Assembly (NCBI GenBank): GCA_963930645.1
Contig: CAWVNO010002514.1
Location: 310,001 to 374,000, forward strand
From: Salticus scenicus
Lineage: Eukaryota; Arthropoda; Arachnida; Araneae; Salticidae
Direction of reading: 5' to 3'
DNA length: 64,000 nucleotides
The notes under the pieces: generated by a model
The model's database searches: none
The model's input: the letters and a program-made list of their open reading frames with translations, nothing else
What the model was told of the DNA's origin: nothing
Part shown: positions 22,112 through 35,781 of the stretch, piece by piece
Layout of the letters: each line of letters begins with the position of its first letter
Position numbering within the stretch: position 1 is the stretch's first letter
Position numbers and translations under genes: made by a program

Positions 22112-24925
22112 TTCAAACGACGATTCCCAAGCAACTAAAAGAGTCTAACTATCGCAATAACTTTCAGAATCTGCGAAATGTATTCTAGTTTCATAATAAC
22201 ATCACCGGGAATTTTGCACGGTGAAACTTTAGGCCCGGGGGGCGTTTTTACGCAGACTTTCAGCAGCCGTCCTGCGCTCTCAAAATTTTTCTCGCAGTTT
22301 CACATGCCCATCTTCAAACGACGATTCCCAAGCAACTAAAAGAGTCTAACTATCGCAGTAAGTTTCAGAATCTGCGGAATATATTCTAGTTTCATAATAA
22401 CCGCACCGGAAATTTTGCACGGTGAAACTTTGGGCCCGGGGGGCGTTTTTACGCGGACTTTCGGCAGCCGTCCTGCGCTCTCAAAATTTTTTTCGCAGTT
22501 TCACATGCCCATCTTCAAACGACGATTCCCAAGCAACTAAAAGAGTCTAACTATCGCAGTAAGTTTCAGAATCTGCGGAATATATTCTAGTTTCATAATA
22601 ACCGCACCGGAAATTTTGCACGGTGACACTTTGGGCCCGGGGGGCGTTTTTACGCGGACTTTCGGCAGCCGTCCTGCGCTCTCAAAATTTTTCTCGCAGT
22701 TTCACATGCCCATCTTCAAACGACGATTCCCAAGCAACTAAAAGAGTCTAACTATCGCAGTAAGTTTCAGAATCTGCGAAATGTATTCTAGTTTCATAAT
22801 AACATCACCGGGAATTTTGCACGGTGAAACTTTAGGCCCGGGGGGCGTTTTTACGCGGACTTTCGGCAGCCGTCCTGCGCTCTCAAAATTTTTCTCGCAG
22901 TTTCACATGCCCATCTTCAAACGACGATTCCCAAGCAACTAAAAGAGTCTAACTATCGCAATAACTTTCAGAATCTGCGAAATGTATTCTAGTTTCATAA
23001 TAACCGCACCGGAAATTTTGCACGGTGAAACTTTGGGCCCGGGGGGCGTTTTTACGCGGACTTTCGGCAGCCGTCCTGCGCTCTCAAAATTTTTCTCGCA
23101 GTTTCACATGCCCATCTTCAAACGACGATTCCCAAGCAACTAAAAGAGTCTAACTATCGCAGTAAGTTTCAGAATCTGCGGAATATATTCTAGTTTCATA
23201 ATAACCGCACCGGAAATTTTGCACGGTGAAACTTTGGGCCCGGGGGGCGTTTTTACGCGGACTTTCGGCAGCCGTCCTGCGCTCTCAAAATTTTTCTCGC
23301 AGTTTCACATGCCCATCTTCAAACGACGATTCCCAAGCAACTAAAAGAGTCTAACTATCGCAGTAAGTTTCAGAATCTGCGAAATGTATTCTAGTTTCAT
23401 AATAACATCACCGGGAATTTTGCACGGTGAAACTTTAGGCCCGGGGGGCGTTTTTACGCGGACTTTCGGCAGCCGTCCTGCGCTCTCAAAATTTTTCTCG
23501 CAGTTTCACATGCCCATCTTCAAACGACGATTCCCAAGCAACTAAAAGAGTCTAACTATCGCAGTAAGTTTCAGAATCTGCGGAATATATTCTAGTTTCA
23601 TAATAACCGCACCGGAAATTTTGCACGGTGAAACTTTGGGCCCGGGGGGCGTTTTTACGCGGACTTTCGGCAGCCGTCCTGCGCTCTCAAAATTTTTCTC
23701 GCAGTTTCACATGCCCATCTTCAAACGACGATTCCCAAGCAACTAAAAGAGTCTAACTATCGCAGTAAGTTTCAGAATCTGCGAAATGTATTCTAGTTTC
23801 ATAATAACATCACCGGGAATTTTGCACGGTGAAACTTTAGGCCCGGGGGGCGTTTTTACGCAGACTTTCGGCAGCCGTCCTGCGCTCTCAAAATTTTTCT
23901 CGCAGTTTCACATGCCCATCTTCAAACGACGATTCCCAAGCAACTAAAAGAGTCTAACTATCGCAATAACTTTCAGAATCTGCGAAATGTATTCTAGTTT
24001 CATAATAACATCACCGGGAATTTTGCACGGTGAAACTTTAGGCCCGGGGGGCGGTTTTACGCAGAATTTCGGCAGCCGTCCTGCGCTCTCAAAATTTTTC
24101 TCGCAGTTTCACATGCCCATCTTCAAACGACGATTCCCAAGCAACTAAAAGAGTCTAACTATCGCAGTAAGTTTCAGAATCTGCGGAATATATTCTAGTT
24201 TCATAATAACCGCACCGGAAATTTTGCACGGTGAAACTTTGGGCCCGGGGGGCGTTTTTACGCGGACTTTCGGCAGCCGTCCTGCGCTCTCAAAATTTTT
24301 CTCGCAGTTTCACATGCCCATCTTCAAACGACGATTCCCAAGCAACTAAAAGAGTCTAACTATCGCAGTAAGTTTCAGAATCTGCGGAATATATTCTAGT
24401 TTCCTAATAACCGCACCGGAAATTTTGCACGGTGAAACTTTGGGCCCGGGGGGCGTTTTTACGCGGACTTTCGGCAGCCGTCCTGCGCTCTCAAAATTTT
24501 TCTCGCAGTTTCACATGCCCATCTTCAAACGACGATTCCCAAGCAACTAAAAGAGTCTAACTATCGCAGTAAGTTTCAGAATCTGCGAAATGTATTCTAG
24601 TTTCATAATAACATCACCGGGAATTTTGCACGGTGAAACTTTGGGCCCGGGGGGCGTTTTTACGCGGACTTTCGGCAGCCGTCCTGCGCTCTCAAAATTT
24701 TTCTCGCAGTTTCACATGCCCATCTTCAAACGACGATTCCCAAGCAACTAAAAGAGTCTAACTATCGCAATAACTTTCAGAATCTGCGAAATGTATTCTA
24801 GTTTCATAATAACCGCACCGGAAATTTTGCACGGTGAAACTTTGGGCCCGGGGGGCGTTTTTACGCGGACTTTCGGCAGCCGTCCTGCGCTCTCAAAATT
24901 TTTCTCGCAGTTTCACATGCCCATC
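22112..24925 (+). repeat. Canonical 14-mer HOR
   Basis: Full order, 2,814 bp, head to tail with canonical units on both sides. I noticed no private changes in it, so it is the best consensus copy in the window. Confidence 0.94.
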
Positions 24926-27739
24926 TTCAAACGACGATTCCCAAGCAACTAAAAGAGTCTAACTATCGCAATAACTTTCAGAATCTGCGAAATGTATTCT
25001 AGTTTCATAATAACATCACCGGGAATTTTGCACGGTGAAACTTTAGGCCCGGGGGGCGTTTTTACGCAGACTTTCAGCAGCCGTCCTGCGCTCTCAAAAT
25101 TTTTCTCGCAGTTTCACATGCCCATCTTCAAACGACGATTCCCAAGCAACTAAAAGAGTCTAACTATCGCAGTAAGTTTCAGAATCTGCGGAATATATTC
25201 TAGTTTCATAATAACCGCACCGGAAATTTTGCACGGTGAAACTTTGGGCCCGGGGGGCGTTTTTACGCGGACTTTCGGCAGCCGTCCTGCGCTCTCAAAA
25301 TTTTTTTCGCAGTTTCACATGCCCATCTTCAAACGACGATTCCCAAGCAACTAAAAGAGTCTAACTATCGCAGTAAGTTTCAGAATCTGCGGAATATATT
25401 CTAGTTTCATAATAACCGCACCGGAAATTTTGCACGGTGACACTTTGGGCCCGGGGGGCGTTTTTACGCGGACTTTCGGCAGCCGTCCTGCGCTCTCAAA
25501 ATTTTTCTCGCAGTTTCACATGCCCATCTTCAAACGACGATTCCCAAGCAACTAAAAGAGTCTAACTATCGCAGTAAGTTTCAGAATCTGCGAAATGTAT
25601 TCTAGTTTCATAATAACATCACCGGGAATTTTGCACGGTGAAACTTTAGGCCCGGGGGGCGTTTTTACGCGGACTTTCGGCAGCCGTCCTGCGCTCTCAA
25701 AATTTTTCTCGCAGTTTCACATGCCCATCTTCAAACGACGATTCCCAAGCAACTAAAAGAGTCTAACTATCGCAATAACTTTCAGAATCTGCGAAATGTA
25801 TTCTAGTTTCATAATAACCGCACCGGAAATTTTGCACGGTGAAACTTTGGGCCCGGGGGGCGTTTTTACGCGGACTTTCGGCAGCCGTCCTGCGCTCTCA
25901 AAATTTTTCTCGCAGTTTCACATGCCCATCTTCAAACGACGATTCCCAAGCAACTAAAAGAGTCTAACTATCGCAGTAAGTTTCAGAATCTGCGGAATAT
26001 ATTCTAGTTTCATAATAACCGCACCGGAAATTTTGCACGGTGAAACTTTGGGCCCGGGGGGCGTTTTTACGCGGACTTTCGGCAGCCGTCCTGCGCTCTC
26101 AAAATTTTTCTCGCAGTTTCACATGCCCATCTTCAAACGACGATTCCCAAGCAACTAAAAGAGTCTAACTATCGCAGTAAGTTTCAGAATCTGCGAAATG
26201 TATTCTAGTTTCATAATAACATCACCGGGAATTTTGCACGGTGAAACTTTAGGCCCGGGGGGCGTTTTTACGCGGACTTTCGGCAGCCGTCCTGCGCTCT
26301 CAAAATTTTTCTCGCAGTTTCACATGCCCATCTTCAAACGACGATTCCCAAGCAACTAAAAGAGTCTAACTATCGCAGTAAGTTTCAGAATCTGCGGAAT
26401 ATATTCTAGTTTCATAATAACCGCACCGGAAATTTTGCACGGTGAAACTTTGGGCCCGGGGGGCGTTTTTACGCGGACTTTCGGCAGCCGTCCTGCGCTC
26501 TCAAAATTTTTCTCGCAGTTTCACATGCCCATCTTCAAACGACGATTCCCAAGCAACTAAAAGAGTCTAACTATCGCAGTAAGTTTCAGAATCTGCGAAA
26601 TGTATTCTAGTTTCATAATAACATCACCGGGAATTTTGCACGGTGAAACTTTAGGCCCGGGGGGCGTTTTTACGCAGACTTTCGGCAGCCGTCCTGCGCT
26701 CTCAAAATTTTTCTCGCAGTTTCACATGCCCATCTTCAAACGACGATTCCCAAGCAACTAAAAGAGTCTAACTATCGCAATAACTTTCAGAATCTGCGAA
26801 ATGTATTCTAGTTTCATAATAACATCACCGGGAATTTTGCACGGTGAAACTTTAGGCCCGGGGGGCGGTTTTACGCAGAATTTCGGCAGCCGTCCTGCGC
26901 TCTCAAAATTTTTCTCGCAGTTTCACATGCCCATCTTCAAACGACGATTCCCAAGCAACTAAAAGAGTCTAACTATCGCAGTAAGTTTCAGAATCTGCGG
27001 AATATATTCTAGTTTCATAATAACCGCACCGGAAATTTTGCACGGTGAAACTTTGGGCCCGGGGGGCGTTTTTACGCGGACTTTCGGCAGCCGTCCTGCG
27101 CTCTCAAAATTTTTCTCGCAGTTTCACATGCCCATCTTCAAACGACGATTCCCAAGCAACTAAAAGAGTCTAACTATCGCAGTAAGTTTCAGAATCTGCG
27201 GAATATATTCTAGTTTCCTAATAACCGCATCGGAAATTTTGCACGGTGAAACTTTGGGCCCGGGGGGCGTTTTTACGCGGACTTTCGGCAGCCGTCCTGC
27301 GCTCTCAAAATTTTTCTCGCAGTTTCACATGCCCATCTTCAAACGACGATTCCCAAGCAACTAAAAGAGTCTAACTATCGCAGTAAGTTTCAGAATCTGC
27401 GAAATGTATTCTAGTTTCATAATAACATCACCGGGAATTTTGCACGGTGAAACTTTGGGCCCGGGGGGCGTTTTTACGCGGACTTTCGGCAGCCGTCCTG
27501 CGCTCTCAAAATTTTTCTCGCAGTTTCACATGCCCATCTTCAAACGACGATTCCCAAGCAACTAAAAGAGTCTAACTATCGCAATAACTTTCAGAATCTG
27601 CGAAATGTATTCTAGTTTCATAATAACCGCACCGGAAATTTTGCACGGTGAAACTTTGGGCCCGGGGGGCGTTTTTACGCGGACTTTCGGCAGCCGTCCT
27701 GCGCTCTCAAAATTTTTCTCGCAGTTTCACATGCCCATC
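24926..27739 (+). repeat. Canonical 14-mer HOR
   Basis: Full order, 2,814 bp. The Ac at slot 12 carries gcatcgg (near 27227), shared with the Ac exactly 2,010 bp downstream. The last six monomers belong to the tandem 10-mer described separately. Confidence 0.93.
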
Positions 27740-28543
27740 TTCAAACGACGATTCCCAAGCAACTAAAAGAGTCTAACTATCGCAGTAAGTTTCAGAATCT
27801 GCGAAATGTATTCTAGTTTCATAATAACATCACCGGGAATTTTGCAGAGTGAAACTTTAGGCCCGGGGGGCGTTTTTACGCAGACTTTCGGCAGCCGTCC
27901 TGCGCTCTCAAAATTTTTCTCGCAGTTTCACATGCCCATCTTCAAACGACGATTCCCAAGCAACTAAAAGAGTCTAACTATCGCAATAACTTTCAGAATC
28001 TGCGAAATGTATTCTAGTTTCATAATAACATCACCGGGAATTTTGCACGGTGAAACTTTAGGCCCGGGGGGCGTTTTTACGCAGACTTTCGGCAGCCGTC
28101 CTGCGCTCTCAAAATTTTTCTCGCAGTTTCACATGCCCATCTTCAAACGACGATTCCCAAGCAACTAAAAGAGTCTAACTATCGCAGTAAGTTTCAGAAT
28201 CTGCGGAATATATTCTAGTTTCATAATAACCGCACCGGAAATTTTGCACGGTGAAACTTTGGGCCCGGGGGGCGTTTTTACGCGGACTTTCGGCAGCCGT
28301 CCTGCGCTCTCAAAATTTTTCTCGCAGTTTCACATGCCCATCTTCAAACGACGATTCCCAAGCAACTAAAAGAGTCTAACTATCGCAATAACTTTCAGAA
28401 TCTGCGAAATGTATTCTAGTTTCATAATAACCGCACCGGAAATTTTGCACGGTGAAACTTTGGGCCCGGGGGGCGTTTTTACGCGGACTTTCGGCAGCCG
28501 TCCTGCGCTCTCAAAATTTTTCTCGCAGTTTCACATGCCCATC
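26534..28543 (+). repeat. Tandem 10-mer, copy 1: B' Dg A Ac Bg C B' D A C
   Basis: Ten monomers (2,010 bp) repeated at once by 28544-30553 in the same order. The gcatcgg change in Ac is present in both copies. The B' at 27740-27940 in this copy has a two-base change, gcagagtg in place of gcacggtg. Confidence 0.9.
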
Positions 28544-30553
28544 TTCAAACGACGATTCCCAAGCAACTAAAAGAGTCTAACTATCGCCGTAAGTTTCAGA
28601 ATCTGCGAAATGTATTCTAGTTTCATAATAACATCACCGGGAATTTTGCACGGTGAAACTTTAGGCCCGGGGGGCGTTTTTACGCAGACTTTCGGCAGCC
28701 GTCCTGCGCTCTCAAAATTTTTCTCGCAGTTTCACATGCCCATCTTCAAACGACGATTCCCAAGCAACTAAAAGAGTCTAACTATCGCAATAACTTTCAG
28801 AATCTGCGAAATGTATTCTAGTTTCATAATAACATCACCGGGAATTTTGCACGGTGAAACTTTAGGCCCGGGGGGCGGTTTTACGCAGAATTTCGGCAGC
28901 CGTCCTGCGCTCTCAAAATTTTTCTCGCAGTTTCACATGCCCATCTTCAAACGACGATTCCCAAGCAACTAAAAGAGTCTAACTATCGCAGTAAGTTTCA
29001 GAATCTGCGGAATATATTCTAGTTTCATAATAACCGCACCGGAAATTTTGCACGGTGAAACTTTGGGCCCGGGGGGCGTTTTTACGCGGACTTTCGGCAG
29101 CCGTCCTGCGCTCTCAAAATTTTTCTCGCAGTTTCACATGCCCATCTTCAAACGACGATTCCCAAGCAACTAAAAGAGTCTAACTATCGCAGTAAGTTTC
29201 AGAATCTGCGGAATATATTCTAGTTTCCTAATAACCGCATCGGAAATTTTGCACGGTGAAACTTTGGGCCCGGGGGGCGTTTTTACGCGGACTTTCGGCA
29301 GCCGTCCTGCGCTCTCAAAATTTTTCTCGCAGTTTCACATGCCCATCTTCAAACGACGATTCCCAAGCAACTAAAAGAGTCTAACTATCGCAGTAAGTTT
29401 CAGAATCTGCGAAATGTATTCTAGTTTCATAATAACATCACCGGGAATTTTGCACGGTGAAACTTTGGGCCCGGGGGGCGTTTTTACGCGGACTTTCGGC
29501 AGCCGTCCTGCGCTCTCAAAATTTTTCTCGCAGTTTCACATGCCCATCTTCAAACGACGATTCCCAAGCAACTAAAAGAGTCTAACTATCGCAATAACTT
29601 TCAGAATCTGCGAAATGTATTCTAGTTTCATAATAACCGCACCGGAAATTTTGCACGGTGAAACTTTGGGCCCGGGGGGCGTTTTTACGCGGACTTTCGG
29701 CAGCCGTCCTGCGCTCTCAAAATTTTTCTCGCAGTTTCACATGCCCATCTTCAAACGACGATTCCCAAGCAACTAAAAGAGTCTAACTATCGCAGTAAGT
29801 TTCAGAATCTGCGAAATGTATTCTAGTTTCATAATAACATCACCGGGAATTTTGCACGGTGAAACTTTAGGCCCGGGGGGCGTTTTTACGCAGACTTTCG
29901 GCAGCCGTCCTGCGCTCTCAAAATTTTTCTCGCAGTTTCACATGCCCATCTTCAAACGACGATTCCCAAGCAACTAAAAGAGTCTAACTATCGCAATAAC
30001 TTTCAGAATCTGCGAAATGTATTCTAGTTTCATAATAACATCACCGGGAATTTTGCACGGTGAAACTTTAGGCCCGGGGGGCGTTTTTACGCAGACTTTC
30101 GGCAGCCGTCCTGCGCTCTCAAAATTTTTCTCGCAGTTTCACATGCCCATCTTCAAACGACGATTCCCAAGCAACTAAAAGAGTCTAACTATCGCAGTAA
30201 GTTTCAGAATCTGCGGAATATATTCTAGTTTCATAATAACCGCACCGGAAATTTTGCACGGTGAAACTTTGGGCCCGGGGGGCGTTTTTACGCGGACTTT
30301 CGGCAGCCGTCCTGCGCTCTCAAAATTTTTCTCGCAGTTTCACATGCCCATCTTCAAACGACGATTCCCAAGCAACTAAAAGAGTCTAACTATCGCAATA
30401 ACTTTCAGAATCTGCGAAATGTATTCTAGTTTCATAATAACCGCACCGGAAATTTTGCACGGTGAAACTTTAGGCCCGGGGGGCGTTTTTACGCGGACTT
30501 TCGGCAGCCGTCCTGCGCTCTCAAAATTTTTCTCGCAGTTTCACATGCCCATC
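28544..30553 (+). repeat. Tandem 10-mer, copy 2: B' Dg A Ac Bg C B' D A C
   Basis: Second copy of the 10-monomer unit. Its first B' has gccgtaag in place of gcagtaag. Its last C has a120 in place of g120, like the C at 4222-4422 of the left domain. That final C may already belong to the left-style relic that follows. Confidence 0.88.
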
Positions 30554-30955
30554 TTCAAACGACGATTCCCAAGCAACTAAAAGAGTCTAACTATCGCAAT
30601 AACTTTCAGAATCTGCGAAATGTATTCTAGTTTCATAATAACATCACCTGGAATTTTGCACGGTGAAACTTTAGGCCCGGGGGGCGTTTTTACGCAGACT
30701 TTCGGCAGCCGTCCTGCGCTCTCAAAATTTTTCTCGCAGTTTCACATGCCCATCTTCAAACGACGATTCCCAAGCAACTAAAAGAGTCTAACTATCGCAA
30801 TAACTTTCAGAATCTGCGAAATGTATTCTAGTTTCATAATAACATCACCTGGAATTTTGCACGGTGAAACTTTAGGCCCGGGGGGCGTTTTTACGCAGAC
30901 TTTCGGCAGCCGTCCTGCGCTCTCAAAATTTTTCTCGCAGTTTCACATGCCCATC
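30554..30955 (+). repeat. Two adjacent D monomers sharing cctgg
   Basis: Both monomers have the D pattern and the same change, cctgg in place of ccggg, also seen at 10856-11056 and 4423-4623. The D-D neighbour pair occurs nowhere else in the window and looks like a single-monomer tandem duplication. Confidence 0.87.
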
Positions 30956-32965
30956 TTCAAACGACGATTCCCAAGCAACTAAAAGAGTCTAACTATCGCA
31001 GTAAGTTTCAGAATCTGCGGAATATATTCTAGTTTCATAATAACCGCACCGGAAATTTTGCACGGTGAAACTTTGGGCCCGGGGGGCGTTTTTACGCGGA
31101 CTTTCGGCAGCCGTCCTGCGCTCTCAAAATTTTTTTCGCAGTTTCACATGCCCATCTTCAAACGACGATTCCCAAGCAACTAAAAGAGTCTAACTATCGC
31201 AGTAAGTTTCAGAATCTGCGGAATATATTCTAGTTTCATAATAACCGCACCGGAAATTTTGCACGGTGAAACTTTGGGCCCGGGGGGCGTTTTTACGCGG
31301 ACTTTCGGCAGCCGTCCTGCGCTCTCAAAATTTTTCTCGCAGTTTCACATGCCCATCTTCAAACGACGATTCCCAAGCAACTAAAAGAGTCTAACTATCG
31401 CAGTAAGTTTCAGAATCTGCGAAATGTATTCTAGTTTCATAATAACATCACCGGGAATTTTGCACGGTGAAACTTTAGGCCCGGGGGGCGTTTTTACGCG
31501 GACTTTCGGCAGCCGTCCTGCGCTCTCAAAATTTTTCTCGCAGTTTCACATGCCCATCTTCAAACGACGATTCCCAAGCAACTAAAAGAGTCTAACTATC
31601 GCAATAACTTTCAGAATCTGCGAAATGTATTCTAGTTTCATAATAACCGCACCGGAAATTTTGCACGGTGAAACTTTGGGCCCGGGGGGCGTTTTTACGC
31701 GGACTTTCGGCAGCCGTCCTGCGCTCTCAAAATTTTTCTCGCAGTTTCACATGCCCATCTTCAAACGACGATTCCCAAGCAACTAAAAGAGTCTAACTAT
31801 CGCAGTAAGTTTCAGAATCTGCGGAATATATTCTAGTTTCATAATAACCGCACCGGAAATTTTGCACGGTGAAACTTTGGGCCCGGGGGGCGTTTTTACG
31901 CGGACTTTCGGCAGCCGTCCTGCGCTCTCAAAATTTTTCTCGCAGTTTCACATGCCCATCTTCAAACGACGATTCCCAAGCAACTAAAAGAGTCTAACTA
32001 TCGCAGTAAGTTTCAGAATCTGCGAAATGTATTCTAGTTTCATAATAACATCACCGGGAATTTTGCACGGTGAAACTTTAGGCCCGGGGGGCGTTTTTAC
32101 GCGGACTTTCGGCAGCCGTCCTGCGCTCTCAAAATTTTTCTCGCAGTTTCACATGCCCATCTTCAAACGACGATTCCCAAGCAACTAAAAGAGTCTAACT
32201 ATCACAATAACTTTCAGAATCTGCGGAATATATTCTAGTTTCATAATAACCGCACCGGAAATTTTGCACGGTGAAACTTTGGGCCCGGGGGGCGTTTTTA
32301 CGCGGACTTTCGGCAGCCGTCCTGCGCTCTCAAAATTTTTCTCGCAGTTTCACATGCCCATCTTCAAACGACGATTCCCAAGCAACTAAAAGAGTCTAAC
32401 TATCGCAGTAAGTTTCAGAATCTGCGAAATGTATTCTAGTTTCATAATAACATCACCGGGAATTTTGCACGGTGAAACTTTAGGCCCGGGGGGCGTTTTT
32501 ACGCGGACTTTCGGCAGCCGTCCTGCGCTCTCAAAATTTTTCTCGCAGTTTCACATGCCCATCTTCAAACGACGATTCCCAAGCAACTAAAAGAGTCTAA
32601 CTATCGCAATAACTTTCAGAATCTGCGAAATGTATTCTAGTTTCATAATAACCGCACCGGAAATTTTGCACGGTGAAACTTTGGGCCCGGGGGGCGTTTT
32701 TACGCGGACTTTCGGCAGCCGTCCTGCGCTCTCAAAATTTTTCTCGCAGTTTCACATGCCCATCTTCAAACGACGATTCCCAAGCAACTAAAAGAGTCTA
32801 ACTATCGCAGTAAGTTTCAGAATCTGCGAAATGTATTCTAGTTTCATAATAACATCACCGGGAATTTTGCACGGTGAAACTTTAGACCCGGGGGGCGTTT
32901 TTACGCAGACTTTCGGCAGCCGTCCTGCGCTCTCAAAATTTTTCTCGCAGTTTCACATGCCCATC
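30956..32965 (+). repeat. Left-style relic, 10 monomers: At A B C A B hybrid B C B'
   Basis: Same order as 11057-13066, including the rare hybrid monomer and the B' with tttagaccc, at a distance of exactly 19,899 bp. The second slot is plain A rather than An. It lies inside the derived domain, so it was brought in or left behind by a block duplication of about 20 kb period. Confidence 0.89.
32162..32362 (+). repeat. Hybrid monomer, second copy
   Basis: Same switch as at 12263-12463: a46 and c50 on the left, then g65 a69 c90 g91 g120. It has a private change (atcacaataac in place of atcgcaataac) and lacks the gggcccagg change of its partner. Confidence 0.88.
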
Positions 32966-35781
32966 TTCAAACGACGATTCCCAAGCAACTAAAAGAGTCT
33001 AACTATCGCAATAACTTTCAGAATCTGCGAAATGTATTCTAGTTTCATAATAACATCACCGGGAATTTTGCACGGTGAAACTTTAGGCCCGGGGGGCGAT
33101 TTTACGCAGACTTTCAGCAGCCGTCCTGCGCTCTCAAAATTTTTCTCGCAGTTTCACATGCCCATCTTCAAACGACGATTCCCAAGCAACTAAAAGAGTC
33201 TAACTATCGCAGTAAGTTTCAGAATCTGCGGAATATATTCTAGTTTCATAATAACCGCACCGGAAATTTTGCACGGTGAAACTTTGGGCCCGGGGGGCGT
33301 TTTTACGCGGACTTTCGGCAGCCGTCCTGCGCTCTCAAAATTTTTTTCGCAGTTTCACATGCCCATCTTCAAACGACGATTCCCAAGCAACTAAAAGAGT
33401 CTAACTATCGCAGTAAGTTTCAGAATCTGCGGAATATATTCTAGTTTCATAATAACCGCACCGGAAATTTTGCACGGTGACACTTTGGGCCCGGGGGGCG
33501 TTTTTACGCGGACTTTCGGCAGCCGTCCTGCGCTCTCAAAATTTTTCTCGCAGTTTCACATGCCCATCTTCAAACGACGATTCCCAAGCAACTAAAAGAG
33601 TCTAACTATCGCAGTAAGTTTCAGAATCTGCGAAATGTATTCTAGTTTCATAATAACATCACCGGGAATTTTGCACGGTGAAACTTTAGGCCCGGGGGGC
33701 GTTTTTACGCGGACTTTCGGCAGCCGTCCTGCGCTCTCAAAATTTTTCTCGCAGTTTCACATGCCCATCTTCAAACGACGATTCCCAAGCAACTAAAAGA
33801 GTCTAACTATCGCAATAACTTTCAGAATCTGCGAAATGTATTCTAGTTTCATAATAACCGCACCGGAAATTTTGCACGGTGAAACTTTGGGCCCGGGGGG
33901 CGTTTTTACGCGGACTTTCGGCAGCCGTCCTGCGCTCTCAAAATTTTTCTCGCAGTTTCACATGCCCATCTTCAAACGACGATTCCCAAGCAACTAAAAG
34001 AGTCTAACTATCGCAGTAAGTTTCAGAATCTGCGGAATATATTCTAGTTTCATAATAACCGCACCGGAAATTTTGCACGGTGAAACTTTGGGCCCGGGGG
34101 GCGTTTTTACGCGGACTTTCGGCAGCCGTCCTGCGCTCTCAAAATTTTTCTCGCAGTTTCACATGCCCATCTTCAAACGACGATTCCCAAGCAACTAAAA
34201 GAGTCTAACTATCGCAGTAAGTTTCAGAATCTGCGAAATGTATTCTAGTTTCATAATAACATCACCGGGAATTTTGCACGGTGAAACTTTAGGCCCGGGG
34301 GGCGTTTTTACGCGGACTTTCGGCAGCCGTCCTGCGCTCTCAAAATTTTTCTCGCAGTTTCACATGCCCATCTTCAAACGACGATTCCCAAGCAACTAAA
34401 AGAGTCTAACTATCGCAGTAAGTTTCAGAATCTGCGGAATATATTCTAGTTTCATAATAACCGCACCGGAAATTTTGCACGGTGAAACTTTGGGCCCGGG
34501 GGGCGCTTTTACGCGGACTTTCGGCAGCCGTCCTGCGCTCTCAAAATTTTTCTCGCAGTTTCACATGCCCATCTTCAAACGACGATTCCCAAGCAACTAA
34601 AAGAGTCTAACTATCGCAGTAAGTTTCAGAATCTGCGAAATGTATTCTAGTTTCATAATAACATCACCGGGAATTTTGCACGGTGAAACTTTAGGCCCGG
34701 GGGGCGTTTTTACGCAGACTTTCGGCAGCCGTCCTGCGCTCTCAAAATTTTTCTCGCAGTTTCACATGCCCATCTTCAAACGACGATTCCCAAGCAACTA
34801 AAAGAGTCTAACTATCGCAATAACTTTCAGAATCTGCGAAATGTATTCTAGTTTCATAATAACATCACCGGGGGAATTTTGCACGGTGAAACTTTAGGCC
34901 CGGGGGGCGGTTTTACGCAGAATTTCGGCAGCCGTCCTGCGCTCTCAAAATTTTTCTCGCAGTTTCACATGCCCATCTTCAAACGACGATTCCCAAGCAA
35001 CTAAAAGAGTCTAACTATCGCAGTAAGTTTCAGAATCTGCGGAATATATTCTAGTTTCATAATAACCGCACCGGAAATTTTGCACGGTGAAACTTTGGGC
35101 CCGGGGGGCGTTTTTACGCGGACTTTCGGCAGCCGTCCTGCGCTCTCAAAATTTTTCTCGCAGTTTCACATGCCCATCTTCAAACGACGATTCCCAAGCA
35201 ACTAAAAGAGTCTAACTATCGCAGTAAGTTTCAGAATCTGCGGAATATATTCTAGTTTCCTAATAACCGCACCGGAAATTTTGCACGGTGAAACTTTGGG
35301 CCCGGGGGGCGTTTTTACGCGGACTTTCGGCAGCCGTCCTGCGCTCTCAAAATTTTTCTCGCAGTTTCACATGCCCATCTTCAAACGACGATTCCCAAGC
35401 AACTAAAAGAGTCTAACTATCGCAGTAAGTTTCAGAATCTGCGAAATGTATTCTAGTTTCATAATAACATCACCGGGAATTTTGCACGGTGAAACTTTGG
35501 GCCCGGGGGGCGTTTTTACGCGGACTTTCGGCAGCCGTCCTGCGCTCTCAAAATTTTTCTCGCAGTTTCACATGCCCATCTTCAAACGACGATTCCCAAG
35601 CAACTAAAAGAGTCTAACTATCGCAATAACTTTCAGAATCTGCGAAATGTATTCTAGTTTCATAATAACCGCACCGGAAATTTTGCACGGTGAAACTTTG
35701 GGCCCGGGGGGCGTTTTTACGCGGACTTTCGGCAGCCGTCCTGCGCTCTCAAAATTTTTCTCGCAGTTTCACATGCCCATC
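32966..35781 (+). repeat. Canonical 14-mer HOR with a 2-bp gain
   Basis: Full order, 2,816 bp. The extra two bases are in the Dg monomer at 34775-34977. The Ds here also has ggcgatttt in place of ggcgttttt, and the A at slot 8 has ggcgctttt. Confidence 0.92.
34775..34977 (+). repeat. 203-bp Dg monomer with two extra G
   Basis: The run in accgggaatt is lengthened to five G (accgggggaatt). It is the largest length change in any single monomer of the window. Confidence 0.9.
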
